This document shows, one piece after another, positions 46,708 to 58,375 of a stretch of DNA of 64,000 nucleotides. The stretch spans positions 1,918,001-1,982,000 of the forward strand of contig NC_135360.1 of the NCBI RefSeq assembly GCF_051622035.1, written 5' to 3'. Position 1 is the first letter of the stretch. Each line of letters starts with the position of its first letter. A program made the position numbers and the translations under genes. This DNA is from Arctopsyche grandis. Taxonomy: Eukaryota; Arthropoda; Insecta; Trichoptera; Hydropsychidae. The notes below the pieces were generated by a model. It worked only from the letters and a program-made list of their open reading frames with translations. It searched no databases and was not told where the DNA came from.

Positions 46708-47710
46708 GATGTACATATATTACATATGATTTTTAATAATATAATATGCGGTGCTCACTGTACATGGAACATTATATTTTTATTTTTGTCTCACTGTACT
46801 GCTTTCTTGTTTATATATTATTCTGTATGTTTGCCAATTTAAATAAATAAAATAAAATAAAATAAATAAAAATTATATACTCACATATGTTTATATTTTT
46901 AAGCCACTACATACATATATACATATTTACGTATGTATAACGTTGAAATTTTTACAATTTTTTGGCATCAGAGGTTCTATAAAAGTGTCCTGTAGCCGCA
47001 CTTAATTTTCTTCGATATGATTTAAAACTAAATCTATTTTTTTATTTTACTATATTAGAATGTATATTCAATGCAAAATGCATACCCTCAATGTACATTT
47101 AAGATATTTTTGTAAATGATAAAAAACATGTCTAAACACAAGTACTTAATAAGTCAATTTATTTATATAATTTTTTTATTTTTTATTATGTTGTAGAAGA
47201 ATATTTATGCTCGTGATTAAATTCAAAGTGCAATCAGTTGCTAAGCTACTTCATAACTATGAAGGTACATAGTTTAGTTTCGGTCGTCCATTATTCCGGT
47301 TATATTATACTACATATGTTCCCGGAAGAATACACTGAATAGTGGCGCAGTTTCGAGAAATCCTAATTTTCAAAGGTGCTCAAGAAGAACTTACGCAATA
47401 GGATTCCACAAATAAAAAGGGTTAGCACCCTCGTATAACATACAAATACCACTTGACGCTTTTTTGTGGAATTCTATTGAGTTAGTCCTTCTTTGAATGT
47501 TTGGATGTCTCAAGAGTGCGGTTCTCTTGAGTGCATTTATCCGATCATCAATAATATGAAAAGTGTTTGCATATATGTACATATGTATGTACAATTCTGA
47601 TATCGGCTATCTTCATTAAAATTATGTTGATCAAAACTTTTTTTTGTTTGAAATACATACATACATATGTACTATACATAGTGAAACGGTATTTTTACTA
47701 AGAAGATTCA
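46708..47710. other. No gene; AAAT-type microsatellite near 46836
   Basis: AT-rich DNA with a TAAAA/TAAA repeat at about 46836-46872; nothing else recognised. Confidence 0.5.
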
Positions 47711-48372
47711 GGTGATACTTTAGTATACGGTCTACCTTCACATATATACTTTAGTATGCGATCTACCTTCACGTCTTTACTTTAATATGCAGTCTCACTA
47801 TCTCAGTTCTTGCGTGTGACACTGAGACTGAATAATACCGACCCTGACAACCTAATCTTAAATGAATAGGGCCAACCTAACCTATCCTGACCCTTAAATT
47901 AAGTGTTGGCTGTTAAGATATGTTTTTTTTTCTGAAAATATTGATGAAATAATACCGACAGCGTATATGCGTCAGCAGCGAAGAAAAAACCGACCCTAAC
48001 AACTTATCTTAAATTAATAGGGCCAACCCTAACTTAACCTAACCTAACCTGACCCTTAAGTAAATATGTAGATGTTGGCTGCTAATATATCTTTTATTTC
48101 ATCAATATTTTCACAAAAAAAACATTTCTTATCAACCAACACCTATTTATTTAAGGGTCAGGATAGGTTAGGTTAAGTTAAGGTTGGCCCTATTCATTTA
48201 AGATTTTATTAAGAGATATGTATCTGCGGACGATATTTTTATAGAAATGCTTCGTCAACATTATGGTGCGGCAGGAAAAAACAAAAATTGTAATAAACAT
48301 TTCATAAAAGTAGTGGACTGCGATTCAAAGGTAGATCGAATGCTAAGGTAGACCGCATACTATAGTAGCACC
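47711..48372. mobile_element. hAT-like MITE, GGTGCTACTTTAG family, copy 2
   Basis: The ends GGTGATACTTTAGTATACGG and CCGCATACTATAGTAGCACC are inverted and flanked by a perfect 8-bp duplication AAGATTCA (47703-47710 and 48373-48380). The interior repeats the GACCCTAACAA / AACCTAACCTAACCT module twice and once inverted, making it longer (662 bp) than copy 1. It ends about 150 bp upstream of the receptor start codon. Confidence 0.92.
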
Positions 48373-48495
48373 AAGATTCATTTGTTTTTTCATGTAAAAA
48401 ATAAAATTTGTATCGTTCGTTTAAAATATCAATAGTGTTTTGGATTGTAATGAATGAAATGGTGTTTCCAGATTGAAAAAATAGGTTGATTTGCA

Positions 48496-48519
48496 ATGAA
48501 ACGCAAGGGGAGAAAGTGA
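48496..48519 (+). other. Short upstream ORF before the receptor
   Basis: ATG at 48496 opens seven codons (M-K-R-K-G-R-K) and stops at TGA 48517-48519, four bases before the receptor ATG. If transcription starts upstream it would be a uORF affecting initiation. A possible acceptor (gtttccag, ending 48471) lies just before it. Confidence 0.4.
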
Positions 48520-48523
48520 AAAG

Positions 48524-49122
48524 ATGGAGGAAGAAGAGGCATTAGTCGAAATGGAGGGATGTCACAACTGCTCATGGAACGATGGGAATTCAACGGAGGG
48601 GGGGAGCTACTATGACTGCTCGGACCAATCGGCCGGCCCTGGAATCCTCAGCTCTCCATATTTCCAATCGCTGGTGACCATCATGTACTCGGCCATCTTT
48701 TTCGTGGCGCTCATCGGAAACGGGGCCGTCTGTTTCATAGTGAGGGCTTTCCCTCGGATGAGGACCGTGACCAACTACTTCATAGCCAACCTGGCCCTCG
48801 GGGACATCCTCATGTCCGTGTTCTGCGTGCCCTTCACCTTCGTGCCCCAGCTGGTGCTGAACCACTGGCCGTTCGGATCCGTGCTCTGCAGACTCGTCAA
48901 CTACTCTCAAATCGTGTCCGTGCTGGTGTCGGCCTACACTTTGGTGGCTCTGGCCGCAGATCGCTACAGAGCCATCACTTCTCCGCTCAGACCAAGGCTG
49001 ACCAAGCCCAAGGCCAAAGCTGCGATCGCTGCTGTCTGGGGTGGAGCTCTAGCCACAGCTCTGCCCACCTCCTTGGTCTCGGCTTTGGATGCTCCCACTG
49101 AATGGCACGTCATTTGTAATAA
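48524..49122 (+). CDS. Neuropeptide GPCR, RYamide-receptor-like, first coding exon
   Basis: The exon encodes the N-terminal half of a class A GPCR, a plasma-membrane receptor for a neuropeptide. The ATG (context aaaagATGG) opens an extracellular N-terminus with two N-glycosylation sites (N15-C-S and N22-S-T). TM1 is at about 50-73 with N66. TM2 at 82-107 has the L-A-L-G-D94 motif. The W-P-F-G motif in ECL1 is at 115-118. TM3 starts at C122, contains NYSQIVSVLVSAYTLVA and ends D-R-Y at 146-148. TM4 at about 165-188 has W172, and the ECL2 cysteine is C198. The NYSQ-VSVLVSAYTLVA and ALATALP blocks point to the RYamide receptor (NPY-like) group. The exon ends before GTAAGT at 49123 with a split codon. 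TM5-TM7 are not in the window. The exon is much more GC-rich than its surroundings. An antisense ORF over it is a shadow. Confidence 0.85.
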
Positions 49123-49205
49123 GTAAGTACATAAATACACACATACAATGTTTAATCATATTATATTTAGCTCTTTGAGATCATTTTTATTTTTTTTATT
49201 CTGTG

Positions 49206-49206
49206 A

Positions 49207-49243
<37 letters not shown>
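49206..49243. repeat. (GT)n microsatellite
   Basis: A run of about eighteen GT dinucleotides in the receptor intron, 80 bp after the donor site. Confidence 0.95.
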
Positions 49244-49247
<4 letters not shown>

Positions 49248-49419
49248 CATTCGCACGGCACATTTCAGGTATTATTTCTTAACGCATGCGCGCTTTATGT
49301 GTCCATGCGTTGTTGTTTATTTTGTACTTGGTTATGTACAGTGTGGTTTTTTTTATGCGTTGCCTTGTTTTTTTTTATGCCAAAATGCGTTCATCAGTAG
49401 CATGTGGTGTGTCTATCGA

Positions 49420-49618
49420 GGCCAGACCTTGTAATTGTGACTCCAGGTCGATCATTTCCTTTCAGAATTTGCCAATTTATCTGATTCTCATTAAAACGGT
49501 TCCAACAAATTGGCAACTTTACCCATTTTATCGCAAATATCGAGTTTTCAGCAATCTCAAATTTCAGCAGTTGCAAATTTACAAATTTGACCATAGATAT
49601 CTCTGTGGATGTTAATTG
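49420..49618 (+). mobile_element. SINE body fragment in receptor intron
   Basis: GACTCCAGGTCGATCATTTC, CAGAATTTGCCAATTTATCT and AAAACGGTTCC match the SINE body; head and 3' hairpin are missing. Confidence 0.7.
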
Positions 49619-49636
49619 ATATGTATTTATTTTGTA

Positions 49637-49976
49637 CTAGCTTTATTACCCGGTTTCGCTCGGCATTTGTAATATAAACCGCTTAAACATGAAACTCTTT
49701 CGTTTTTTTATTAAATTGACTGTCACGAACAAACAAACTCAGTAAGTCTCGTATAAAAAATTATATGTACACCCCCAGGGTCTGCGCCCCCTAGGGGGGC
49801 GAAGCCCTAGGACTTCGCCCTCGGCGCCTACACCCCCGGAACTTCGAACCCTTTGAATCGGAAATGTGTTCAAATTATTTGTTCGATGACGTCAGAACAA
49901 TAAACTGTTGACGAAAAATACGTAGGTACATAAATACATACATATACGAACAAACTTTAGTGTTTTATATAGTAGA
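49637..49976 (-). mobile_element. Complete CCCGGCTTCGCTCGG-family Helitron (340 bp)
   Basis: On the minus strand it starts TCTACTATATAAAACACTAA and ends with hairpin CCGAGCGAAACCGGG, then TAATAAAG and CTAG (plus 49637-49640), with host A and T at the junctions. Inside is the GC-rich block 'gggcgaagcccta...cttcgccctcgg' (about 49770-49850). It lies in the receptor intron. Confidence 0.75.
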
Positions 49977-51472
49977 TTATATAATACTACCAATACTTGT
50001 ATCAAATGTACAATGTTTCTGGCAATAATAATCGATAAGAATCGCAATTTTAAATTTTGCATATTTTAGAAAGGTTCATAATAAGACTTTTCGACCGATC
50101 AGAATCGAAATTTCGCTACAAAGTGAAATCAAATTTGCTCACTGCAAAGACTTTTCAATGAAATATATGAACATACGTGTATAACTTTTCAATGAAATAT
50201 AAATGCATATTCGTATAGCAAATTTTCTCGTGCACCTCTTTTGCATCGCTCCAGTGTGCACAGAAATGTTTACTTGGCTTTGAATTATCCTTATAAAACA
50301 TTCGATACTGCTTTCTATAAAATTTAATGAGTTTCCTCTGAACTCTCTTAATTTTAAATATTTTTAATGTACCTCTCATAAAAATTTCAATCTAAAAATA
50401 AACACTTTCGTTATTTTTCAAAAATAAATAAACACTTTGTTGGTCAATGTGGTTAATGAACAACGGTTACAATTATACGAGTTATTGTCGATTCTACAAT
50501 GTTTTGACCGTTAAAATTTTCATTGCGAATTAATGAAAAGGCCTCGCTGTAAGCTTCTACGTCCGTTATCCGAAAGTCATTAAGAGGGAAATTAAAAAAT
50601 GAGAAAAGCCTTACAAAGGAAAACAACTTGAAAGGATTTGTGTTTTCTTTTTTTTTTTTCGCTTCGCAACAAATTGCCAAAGCGATCGGAATAATTATTA
50701 TTGAACGGAAACTTTCACATTTTCCATCAGGAAACGTCGTTTTTATTTTTCCACCATTTCTGCACATAAAAAACAAAAGTTTCGAATGCCGCTGATCCTA
50801 TCTCTCCATTTGGAATTTGAATGCATGAAGGATGAGCAAAATTCATTTACACTTTGAAACTGTTTGCTTTTTGTTCTTGAATTATACCGCATATAGCGGT
50901 TTGAATCATTGTTCCGTTTGAAATAGATATCTCGCAAATCCTATCTCTTATTTACAATACATATGGGAAACTCTCAAAAAGTCCCTGGAAAGTGGTTATA
51001 ATTCGCCAACAGAATACAATGGTATGTTTATAATTAACTTTACGAAGTGGAGTATTCGAAAGTTGGGGTAAAAAACCTTCTATTCCGAAACCCGTCTGCG
51101 GTCTAAATTACAGTAGATAGTATGCAAAATTTTATTGCTCTATTATGTATGTACATATATCATGTACGTATATTGAAAACGATAGAATTACATTTTTTTT
51201 ACGCCCACATTTTTACCGATTCGTACTCAGTATCAATCATTGATCAAATTTTCATATTTTTTAGTACATGTACATATATGTTGATATGTAAAATTTTAAA
51301 TTGGATAGTCTCCTACTCTAGTCGACCGGCTATGGCGCAAAAATCCGCACCTCCAGCTTTACATGTTTGTGCCTTAAGGCTCGTGCAAAGTGAAACGTTT
51401 TATACTGTCAAACAACTAGAATTTTAACATACTTTTATTATAGTATGTAGTTTGAACTGCAACGATACTTAA
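49977..51472. other. Receptor intron or spacer; no feature seen
   Basis: AT-rich DNA. No exon encoding TM5-TM7 was found, and the ORFs here show no motif. Confidence 0.5.
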
Positions 51473-52240
51473 ACACTTCATCGCCATATGCGCATCGGTG
51501 CGCGCTCCTTCGTATTTAAGGTTATGACTTGAAATTAATTTTGGTTTTTTCTCAGCGACATCTAAAAATACCCTGTGATACTAATGAAATTGTAAAAAGT
51601 CAATACTTTTAGTTCTTCTTCTTCTTCTTGTTAATGCCTTGTCCGCATCCAGACGTTGGCGACCACCTCGTCAATTATTTGAAGATATCCGCATCGGTCT
51701 TCAGCGGCTTGGAACAGCTCTTTGGCGCTCATATCGGTCCACATGCGCATGTTTCGAAGCCAAGATAACTTTAATATCTTTAATATCTTTTTGGTCCACG
51801 GAATCTTCAGCATACATCTCAAAAGCTTCGATACGGCTGATCATCTTGGTCTTCATAGTCCACGTCTCACATCCGTGTAGTAATACTGTCCAGAAGTATG
51901 TAGCTCTTCGCGAATCTCAACCGCGTATGAAGATTGAGATGCTTGTTTGTAAGCGCTGCCTTCATTTTAATAAATGCTGTTCTAGCCATCTCGATACGGA
52001 TTCTTAGATATTCATCTGGGTCCATCTCTTCATTCAACCAGGTATCCAGGTATTTGAATCTTTTTACTCTTTCTATCACCTCTCCATCCAACGTAAGATC
52101 ACCTGTGTCTGTTTGCATTCTATCTACTATCATTTTTAGTTAGTTTGTGATATATTCAAGAGGTAGTGTCAAGGGTTGGCAATAAACACATATAATAAAA
52201 TAATCGAATCGGTTTCTACAAATGCGTGGCGATTAAGTGG
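51473..52240. mobile_element. piggyBac-like MITE copy 2, interrupted by a LINE
   Basis: The element is flanked by TTAA at 51469-51472 and 52241-52244. Its ends ACACTTCATCGCCA and, reversed, CCACTTAATCGCCA are inverted. TTAA target sites and CC-type ends suggest piggyBac. It matches 26673-28480 outside the insertions. The centre carries a LINE fragment. Confidence 0.75.
51611..52165 (-). mobile_element. LINE 3' fragment, RTE-like, frame-shifted
   Basis: Minus-strand remnants of a reverse transcriptase C-terminus: IVDRMQTDTGDLTLDGEVIE, RVKRFKYLDTWLNE, RIRIEMARTAFIKMKAALTN and RLRFAKSY. After a frameshift comes TVLLHGCETWTMKTKMISRI, then after another CMLKIPWTK and DMSAKELFQAAEDR. It ends with a (GAA)n tail at 51615-51628. 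ARTAFIKMK and GCETWT are typical of RTE-type elements often annotated as craniofacial-development-protein-2-like. It is inserted in a piggyBac-like MITE. Confidence 0.8.
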
Positions 52241-54374
52241 TTAAATCGTTTGATTGTATGCAAAAGCATATACTTAATTATAAAATCCCCCCCCCCCCCC
52301 CACAACAAGAAACGTAATAAATTAAATTTTGCATGTGCTGTTTGCTCGAGTTCAATTTATAAAGGGAGATTTATGTATCAATTGGTGGAATTTATTTCAA
52401 ATCCATTTAAACCAAAGTACATATGTAACTGGAATCATTGTGGGAATTATTTGTCGGCACATTTACCGAGCATAATATTAAGTAAAACGTCTTAACAAGC
52501 TTATACATATGTATGTATAAAAATAATATAGTAAAAATGTATTTATAGCCAATGTTTGTTTTCAAATTTCAAGCTCATGAATGGAATTTATGAACGGCTT
52601 CTATTCGACGGCCGTCGCTTGAAGTATTTCGTGCGGAAAAATCAAAAGGTTTTCCCACCTCTCGGAAAAGCAAATCATTTTGATTTATGAATATCTTCCA
52701 TTGGTGCTCGCGATTAATTAATTTTCAATGAATGCGTTGAAAATATCTAATAATGTGCTCGTCGTGTGAAACGTTTCGTGCAGATTAAATTGGAAAATTG
52801 TTTTCGTGGAAATGGAGAGCGCATCTCGAATTACCGAGGCTATTTGCTCAATCTGTCGAATAAATCATCGAGTACTTTTAACCATCGATGCTTTCGTTGT
52901 TTTGCGTGTAAATACCCGAACCCACTCACCACACAAATATAATACAATGCATACATACATATATAATAACAAATAAATGCTTTAAATCGATCGATAAAAC
53001 GCAAAATAAAATGGGTTCGATTTGACTGTGCGTTGAGAAAAATACTTTGTATCTTTAAAAAATTTTTTGTGCATTAAAAATTTGCATTATTTTCGGTGCA
53101 TTAAACGATCTCGTATTGTGCATCGAATAAAATATTTTGGCATTATAAAGTGACCATTAAAAATATTAAATGATCATTCGAAAAAATAGATTTTAGCTTT
53201 GGAATAGATACAAAAAGCGGCAACGTTGTAGTATACCGCTATTGACAACAGTCAACTGTCAAAAGTGTTTTTTGTTTACGTATTACGTATGAATATGAAT
53301 GATGATATCAGGTCATAGAGTCGAAGCTAAGGTCGTAGTTGTCGAAGGTCGCAAGCCGAAGAGTAAAAAAGAATGAATCCAGTAGATAGAAGCGTTGGTC
53401 GTTGTCGGTTTCGTATTTTGGTCATTGTAATACACATTTAAGTAGCAAACATCCGCTTTTTAAGTAGGAAATTTTTTTTCAATGATCGAAACAAAGTTTC
53501 TATTGCAATTTGAATCCATCATTTAGCATTAAATGCACACATTTTTGTTGTAATGTACAGAAACTTTTTTTTAAGTACAAATTTTTTTTAAATTCACATT
53601 TATTTTATAAAATGGACGTTCATATTGTTCCCAAGTAAAACAAATCGAAATTTGTTGAATTCAGCCACGAATTTTGACGGGGTGTTTTCAATATTGTTGT
53701 CATGCACACATACCGCTTTGTTTGGCGACGGGAGGGTAAATGTTTGCGAAATGTATGGCGAATACTATTCCAATTGAAATTGTGGAATAATGACACGGCA
53801 AAAATTCTGTTTTCACCACACACACACACACATATACTTGGATGATACTTTATAATACAGTTCGAGCACTAAATCTATGATAGAATTCATTTTTGTATAA
53901 AAATTTTCATCTTTTCTATCGATACAAACTTCAGGCTTTTTCATTTACTACTATTGCGTAAATTGTATGATTCATTTTTAGCCTTTCACTCATTCTGTTG
54001 TTAGAGTGGTGAGCGAGTTTGCATTCAATACAAGCGCGTTCGCAAACAATTTAATAAATATAAAAACGGACGCGATGTGGATACGTGGCTCTGTGGATAT
54101 GTGGGTATGTGGTAGACGCGTCAAACAATATGAGAATTTAAAAAAAAAAACAAATTTTAGAACAACAGAAGTATGTATAAGTTGTACGAGTACCTAAAGA
54201 TATAAAATAAATACACGCGAACAAGACGCACAGCCAATTAGAGTGAAGTGGTCCACGTGGACTAAAACCATTGACCAATAGGTGCATTTTAAGCATCCGC
54301 TATTTTTATGACGATAATTTATGCGCTTCCATTAAATTCGATGAACGCGACTTAATTAATTTATGCGCATATAT
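52241..54374. other. Long gene-free stretch; poly-C near 52287
   Basis: It holds a homopolymer C tract of about sixteen bases at 52287-52302. No exon or element terminus was recognised in about 2.1 kb. Confidence 0.5.
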
Positions 54375-54594
54375 TATTTCGAACACGATTTTGCATACGG
54401 TTGTTTAATAATAATAATAATAGAGATGCCTAATATAGACATTAAATTATTATTATTAGACTTATTAGTATTATTATTTATTATTATTATTATTTATTAT
54501 TATTATTATTATTTATTATCAGTAATATTTATATATTTATTTATTTATTTTTTGTTTACTATTTTTCAATACTTTTTTTTTTATTATCTTTATA
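54375..54594. repeat. (TTA)n / (ATT)n-rich simple sequence
   Basis: Dense ATT and TTA trinucleotide and TTTA repeats, interspersed with T runs. The ORF through it is compositional. Confidence 0.8.
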
Positions 54595-54675
54595 TTATTT
54601 ATATGGGCGTTGGGGATTGCACTATTCTCCTCATCGTCTGGAATAAAAGCTATTATTATTATTATTATTAATAAT
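54595..54675 (+). mobile_element. LINE 3' tail with AATAAA and (ATT)n
   Basis: TGGGGATTGCACTATTCTCC, then CGTCTGGAATAAAAGC and an (ATT)n tail. It is the reverse of 37741-37810. AATAAA followed by a trinucleotide tail suggests a non-LTR 3' end. Confidence 0.55.
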
Positions 54676-55344
54676 TGAGAGCCGAGCGACGTCGGGCCGA
54701 GAGACGAGTGACGTTATCGTCAGATGCGCTGCGCGGGACGGACCTTACACTACATATATTTATATATAACATATAACTTGAACCGTTCAAATCAACGGGC
54801 AAAACACTAGTTCAGTATAATTAAATATAAGTATTTTTATGATATTTTTGTTCGATATTTTATATTGACATCAAATTAATATCACGTGGGTGACCGACCG
54901 AAATATTCATTCCTTTGCAAAAATACCCGTTGATATATACATATGTATATCAACGAGCAAAACACCAGTGTATAATATTAAGTAATCGATCACATAATAG
55001 TACATATATAATGAAAGAGAGTTGAATCGAGGCAATGTCGGGAGATTATATTAAACATTTCCTTTCAGCAGTTTCCCGACGTCAGAACCGAATTAAAAAA
55101 ACTTATTTAATATTTGATGGAACAATACCTATGTACGTGTAAAGCTTCATAATTCGACTATCGATTAATCATCCATCGCTAGGAATGAAAAGTTATGCAA
55201 AGGTCCAAAAAACTTTTGTTTCTTACAAGCAACCATAAAACATGTACATACATACATATATATGTACCTATCTTAAGCCAGTGGATAGCGAATTATTCCT
55301 TACTAGGTGGCTTCGGAAAGAAATTGTATGAAAAGTATGTTATA
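54676..55344. other. Helitron 3' ends; no gene
   Basis: At 54783-54810 the hairpin CCGTTCAAATCAACGG is followed by GCAAAACACTAG and T, a Helitron 3' end on the plus strand. A second, decayed one follows near 54930-54975 (long palindrome around TATACATATGTATA, then CAAAACACCAG). The GC-rich stretch at 54675-54750 is unassigned. Confidence 0.5.
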
Positions 55345-55690
55345 CTATCTTTATTACCCGGCTTCGCTCGTTATTTGTAATATAAACCGCTTAAACATGA
55401 TTAATCTAGTAAAAATTTTATTAAATTTATTTGAATAGTTTTATTTTATATAATTTTATTTGAATACTCTTTTGTTTTTTTTTATTAAATTGACTGTCAC
55501 GAACAAACAAACATATAAAGTAAATCTCTTATAAAAAATTATATGTACATCCCCGGCGTCTGCGCCCCCTAGGGGGCGAAGCCCTAGCGCTTCGCCCTCG
55601 GCGGCTATGCCCCCGGGAACTTCAAATCCTTTGAATCGGAAAAAAGCGAATTATTTGTTTGATGACGTCAGAACTGTCGACTGTATTAAA
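55345..55690 (-). mobile_element. CCCGGCTTCGCTCGG-family Helitron
   Basis: Left end CTATCTTTATTACCCGGCTT, then ATATAAACCGCTTAAACATG, the 'gactgtcacgaacaaacaaac' block and the GC-rich block at 55555-55620. It is colinear with 49637-49976. The right boundary is uncertain. Confidence 0.7.
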
Positions 55691-56379
55691 ATTAAATTAA
55701 AAATGCTCACGGACATTTTTTTGTTTGCGTTCTTTTAATAAAAATTGGCTCGCGAGCGCATTACAAGTATATCTTCGCCTTTATATACATATATATGAAT
55801 ATATCTATTTGTGATATGTATGTATGTATGTATGTAGATAAGAGAGTCGATCGAAGTTAAAATAACAGTGAGTTGAATAAATAATTAGGAGAGTGGCGCC
55901 AAAAGTCCTGGGGGCGACTAATTTCGGTGATGTGACGGAAATTAATGTTGTTTGGTGACTTGACGCAAATTTCGAGGTGCCTTACAGAACAACATCTGCC
56001 TATCTATCTATCCATCTATCCATCTATCCATCTATCCATCTATGTATATCATATGCTCTCAAACGTCCGCTTTAATGGCACCCCAAGACGAATTTTGCAG
56101 ATAACATCGCGTTATCTCGATCCATCAAACCTCATCTGGCTTTATTATACCGATGTAGTATACCTCTACCTTACGTATTATTATACATTTTATATACACA
56201 AGTGGATACATACATATATATATCATATATTATTTATGGAAGGCGAAAATATTTGCGAAACCGCACCCCCGGTCGAACCTTTTTCACGCTTCCAATTGAG
56301 TTTTGTGAAATGTGCCAACGGACATCGAGACCCCTCTCATTTTTCATATAGAGTATTATATTAACTATTTACTTTTTCC
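55691..56379. other. No gene; (CTAT/CATC)n near 55999-56041
   Basis: It holds a tetranucleotide CATC/TATC microsatellite. The 139-residue open frame through it has no recognisable motif. Confidence 0.5.
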
Positions 56380-56575
56380 TTTTTTTTTTACTTTATCTGT
56401 ATGTCAAGTGTCAATAGATAAAGTATTATTTACGTGACGAATTTCGACCTTTCGAGATTTTGATACTTACTGATCCATTATTGATCCTTTTCTGGAAAAT
56501 TCTCCTTGTGTGTGTGTATGTGTATTTTGAGGATAACTCGAGCACTGGCAGCCCTGTCAATTTTAAATTTAGCAT
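56380..56575 (-). repeat. ACTTCCGGT-repeat terminal fragment
   Basis: TTTTTACTTTATCTGTATGT, then TGATACTTACTGATCCATTA and GTGTGTATGTGTATTTTGAG resemble the end module of 39955-41075 in the same orientation. Confidence 0.45.
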
Positions 56576-56577
56576 TT

Positions 56578-57030
56578 ATTTATTTATTTTATTTATTTAT
56601 TTATATAATAAACAGAGAGAAACTTACAGCTAAAACCAAGATAATAAAATAAATAGTTCAACATAAGCCAATTAAAAGTTTCTTCAAATAGCATAAAAAT
56701 AAAAAATGGAACTTGCTATGAAGGCCAATAAAAAAGAAAAAAAATAGCAATACAAAAAGAAAATAGTCACAAATTTGTAAATAAAAGTAGAAATTAATAA
56801 TAGATTATGGTGTATAACAGTAGAAAATTAATCAAAAAGGATTAAGGTAAAAAAAAAAAACAAAACAAAAAAACGAAATAACGGGTTAAAAAAAAAACAA
56901 TCTTGCAAATAAGTTCCTAATAGTAATTGAAGTATCGTGAAATAGGTCAATATTCACATCTAAGCCATTGTAAAAATTGCACACTCTGGCGATATAAGAG
57001 TTTCGACGATAATTAATTAATAATTTATTA
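56578..57030 (-). mobile_element. LINE 3' fragment with (ATAA)n tail
   Basis: Minus-strand translation near 56900-57010 gives RRNSYIARVCNFYNGLDVNI, then DLFHDTSITIR, like the C-terminus of Jockey-type reverse transcriptases. The 3' end at 56578-56615 is a TTTA-rich tail on the plus strand. Confidence 0.55.
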
Positions 57031-57034
57031 TATA

Positions 57035-57228
57035 CTAGTTGTTTTTTCCGGCTTCGCTCAGTGTTTCTAATCTAAAAAATCGAAATTTTAATCGAAAAAA
57101 TATATACCGAATCGAAACCATATCGAATCGTCATCATAGAAACTTTGATTTGTTTTCGATGTTACAAATTATATATTAGAAATGTCAATTCAGCCAAATT
57201 CAGTTTTTTTTCTGTTTATATATGTAGA
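57035..57228 (-). mobile_element. Short CCCGGCTTCGCTCGG-type Helitron (194 bp)
   Basis: CTAG at 57035-57038 next to TTGTTTTTTCCGGCTTCGCT; the right end TATATGTAGA (GA 57227-57228) is a 5' TC terminus on the minus strand. It is almost directly followed by another copy. Confidence 0.6.
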
Positions 57229-57246
57229 TATTATAATATGTATATA

Positions 57247-58375
57247 CTAGTGGTTTTACCCGGCTTCGCTCGGTATTTGTAATATAAACAGCTTAAACAT
57301 GACAAAACAATATAATAGTAAACATTAATTTGTTTCTTTATTAAATTTATTTTAATCGAAATAAATTTAATAAAAATTAATAAGTAATAAAAAAAGTAAT
57401 ATTCAACGATATCGATATCGTCGTCATAGAAACTTTTATTTGCTGTCGATGTTCCCTACAAACCTTCCATATATTTATTTTGTTGGGAAAATTAACAGTT
57501 ATTATTTTAAGAAAAAATATTAGGAATTTTCGCATAGGTAAAAAAAGAAAATTTTAAACATTTAAAATAAAAAATAAAAATAACAAAATAATAAAACGAT
57601 AACAGTATGATAAAAATAATAAAATAATCAAAAATAATAAAATAATAAATAATAAAAACAATAACATAATAAAAATTCATAATCATAATTATAAATTTTC
57701 AATAAAGTTAATCATCGAAAAACAAATTTGCAGTATCAAAAAACAAATTTGCAAATCACTCTAGCTTGTATAGCATTAATATTAAATAAGTCAAAAATAA
57801 AAATTGTAGAAATGAGTGTGTTTATGGTGGAGCTTGCACGCCAGACGAATGAGCTTCTTCCATAATTAGAAAATATAATATATTAGGCACGTAAAGAAGC
57901 TCATTACATCTGGTCGTTCTATATATGTAGTTACATTAAACCTTACATACAAAGTCTCTTTCAAAATAACATATTGTTGCGTAGGGGTGAGTGGAGGATC
58001 CAAGTAAAAGGCCAACAGTCGTTTCACAGCATTTATTGATGATTAAGGAGATACACGCACTGTCACTGCTCAGTCCAGAATGACATGATATCGCCTACGT
58101 ACCGCCTCATAAAGGGTAGATCGCTCAGGACGTCTAATCTGTTTACCTGTTGTATAGTCACGTATTCGGATATGTATTTCCACGACATTGGGTGTCCCTA
58201 TACCGATTCTGAGAAATAACTAATAACGGTCATTGTTTAGCATAAATGCACTTAGAGTCCAGATATAATCCTTGGAAGTAAGTGCAAGCATTTAGTCAAT
58301 CCGATAACAGATATCCGTTGGTCTAAGTGCAATTCGCTCAATCCGCGGCGTACGTAACAATATACATATATTAGA
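57247..58375 (-). mobile_element. CCCGGCTTCGCTCGG-family Helitron, interrupted by a solo LTR
   Basis: CTAG at 57247-57250, TGGTTTTACCCGGCTTCGCT, and near the right ACATACAAAGTCTCTTTCAA, the family's 5' region reversed. The end ATATTAGA is displaced to 58375 by the LTR inserted at 57975-58359. Confidence 0.65.
57975..58359. mobile_element. Solo LTR (385 bp) with ATAT target duplication
   Basis: It begins TGTTGCGTAGGGGTGAGTGG and ends GGCGTACGTAACA, so the termini TGTTGCG and CGTAACA are an imperfect 7-bp inverted repeat. The flanks are ATAT at 57971-57974 and 58360-58363. It splits a Helitron of known structure, which supports the boundaries. Confidence 0.78.

Noticed and set aside
48590..48910. 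106-codon antisense ORF over the receptor exon
   Set aside because: It is a shadow produced by the GC-rich third positions of the real gene.
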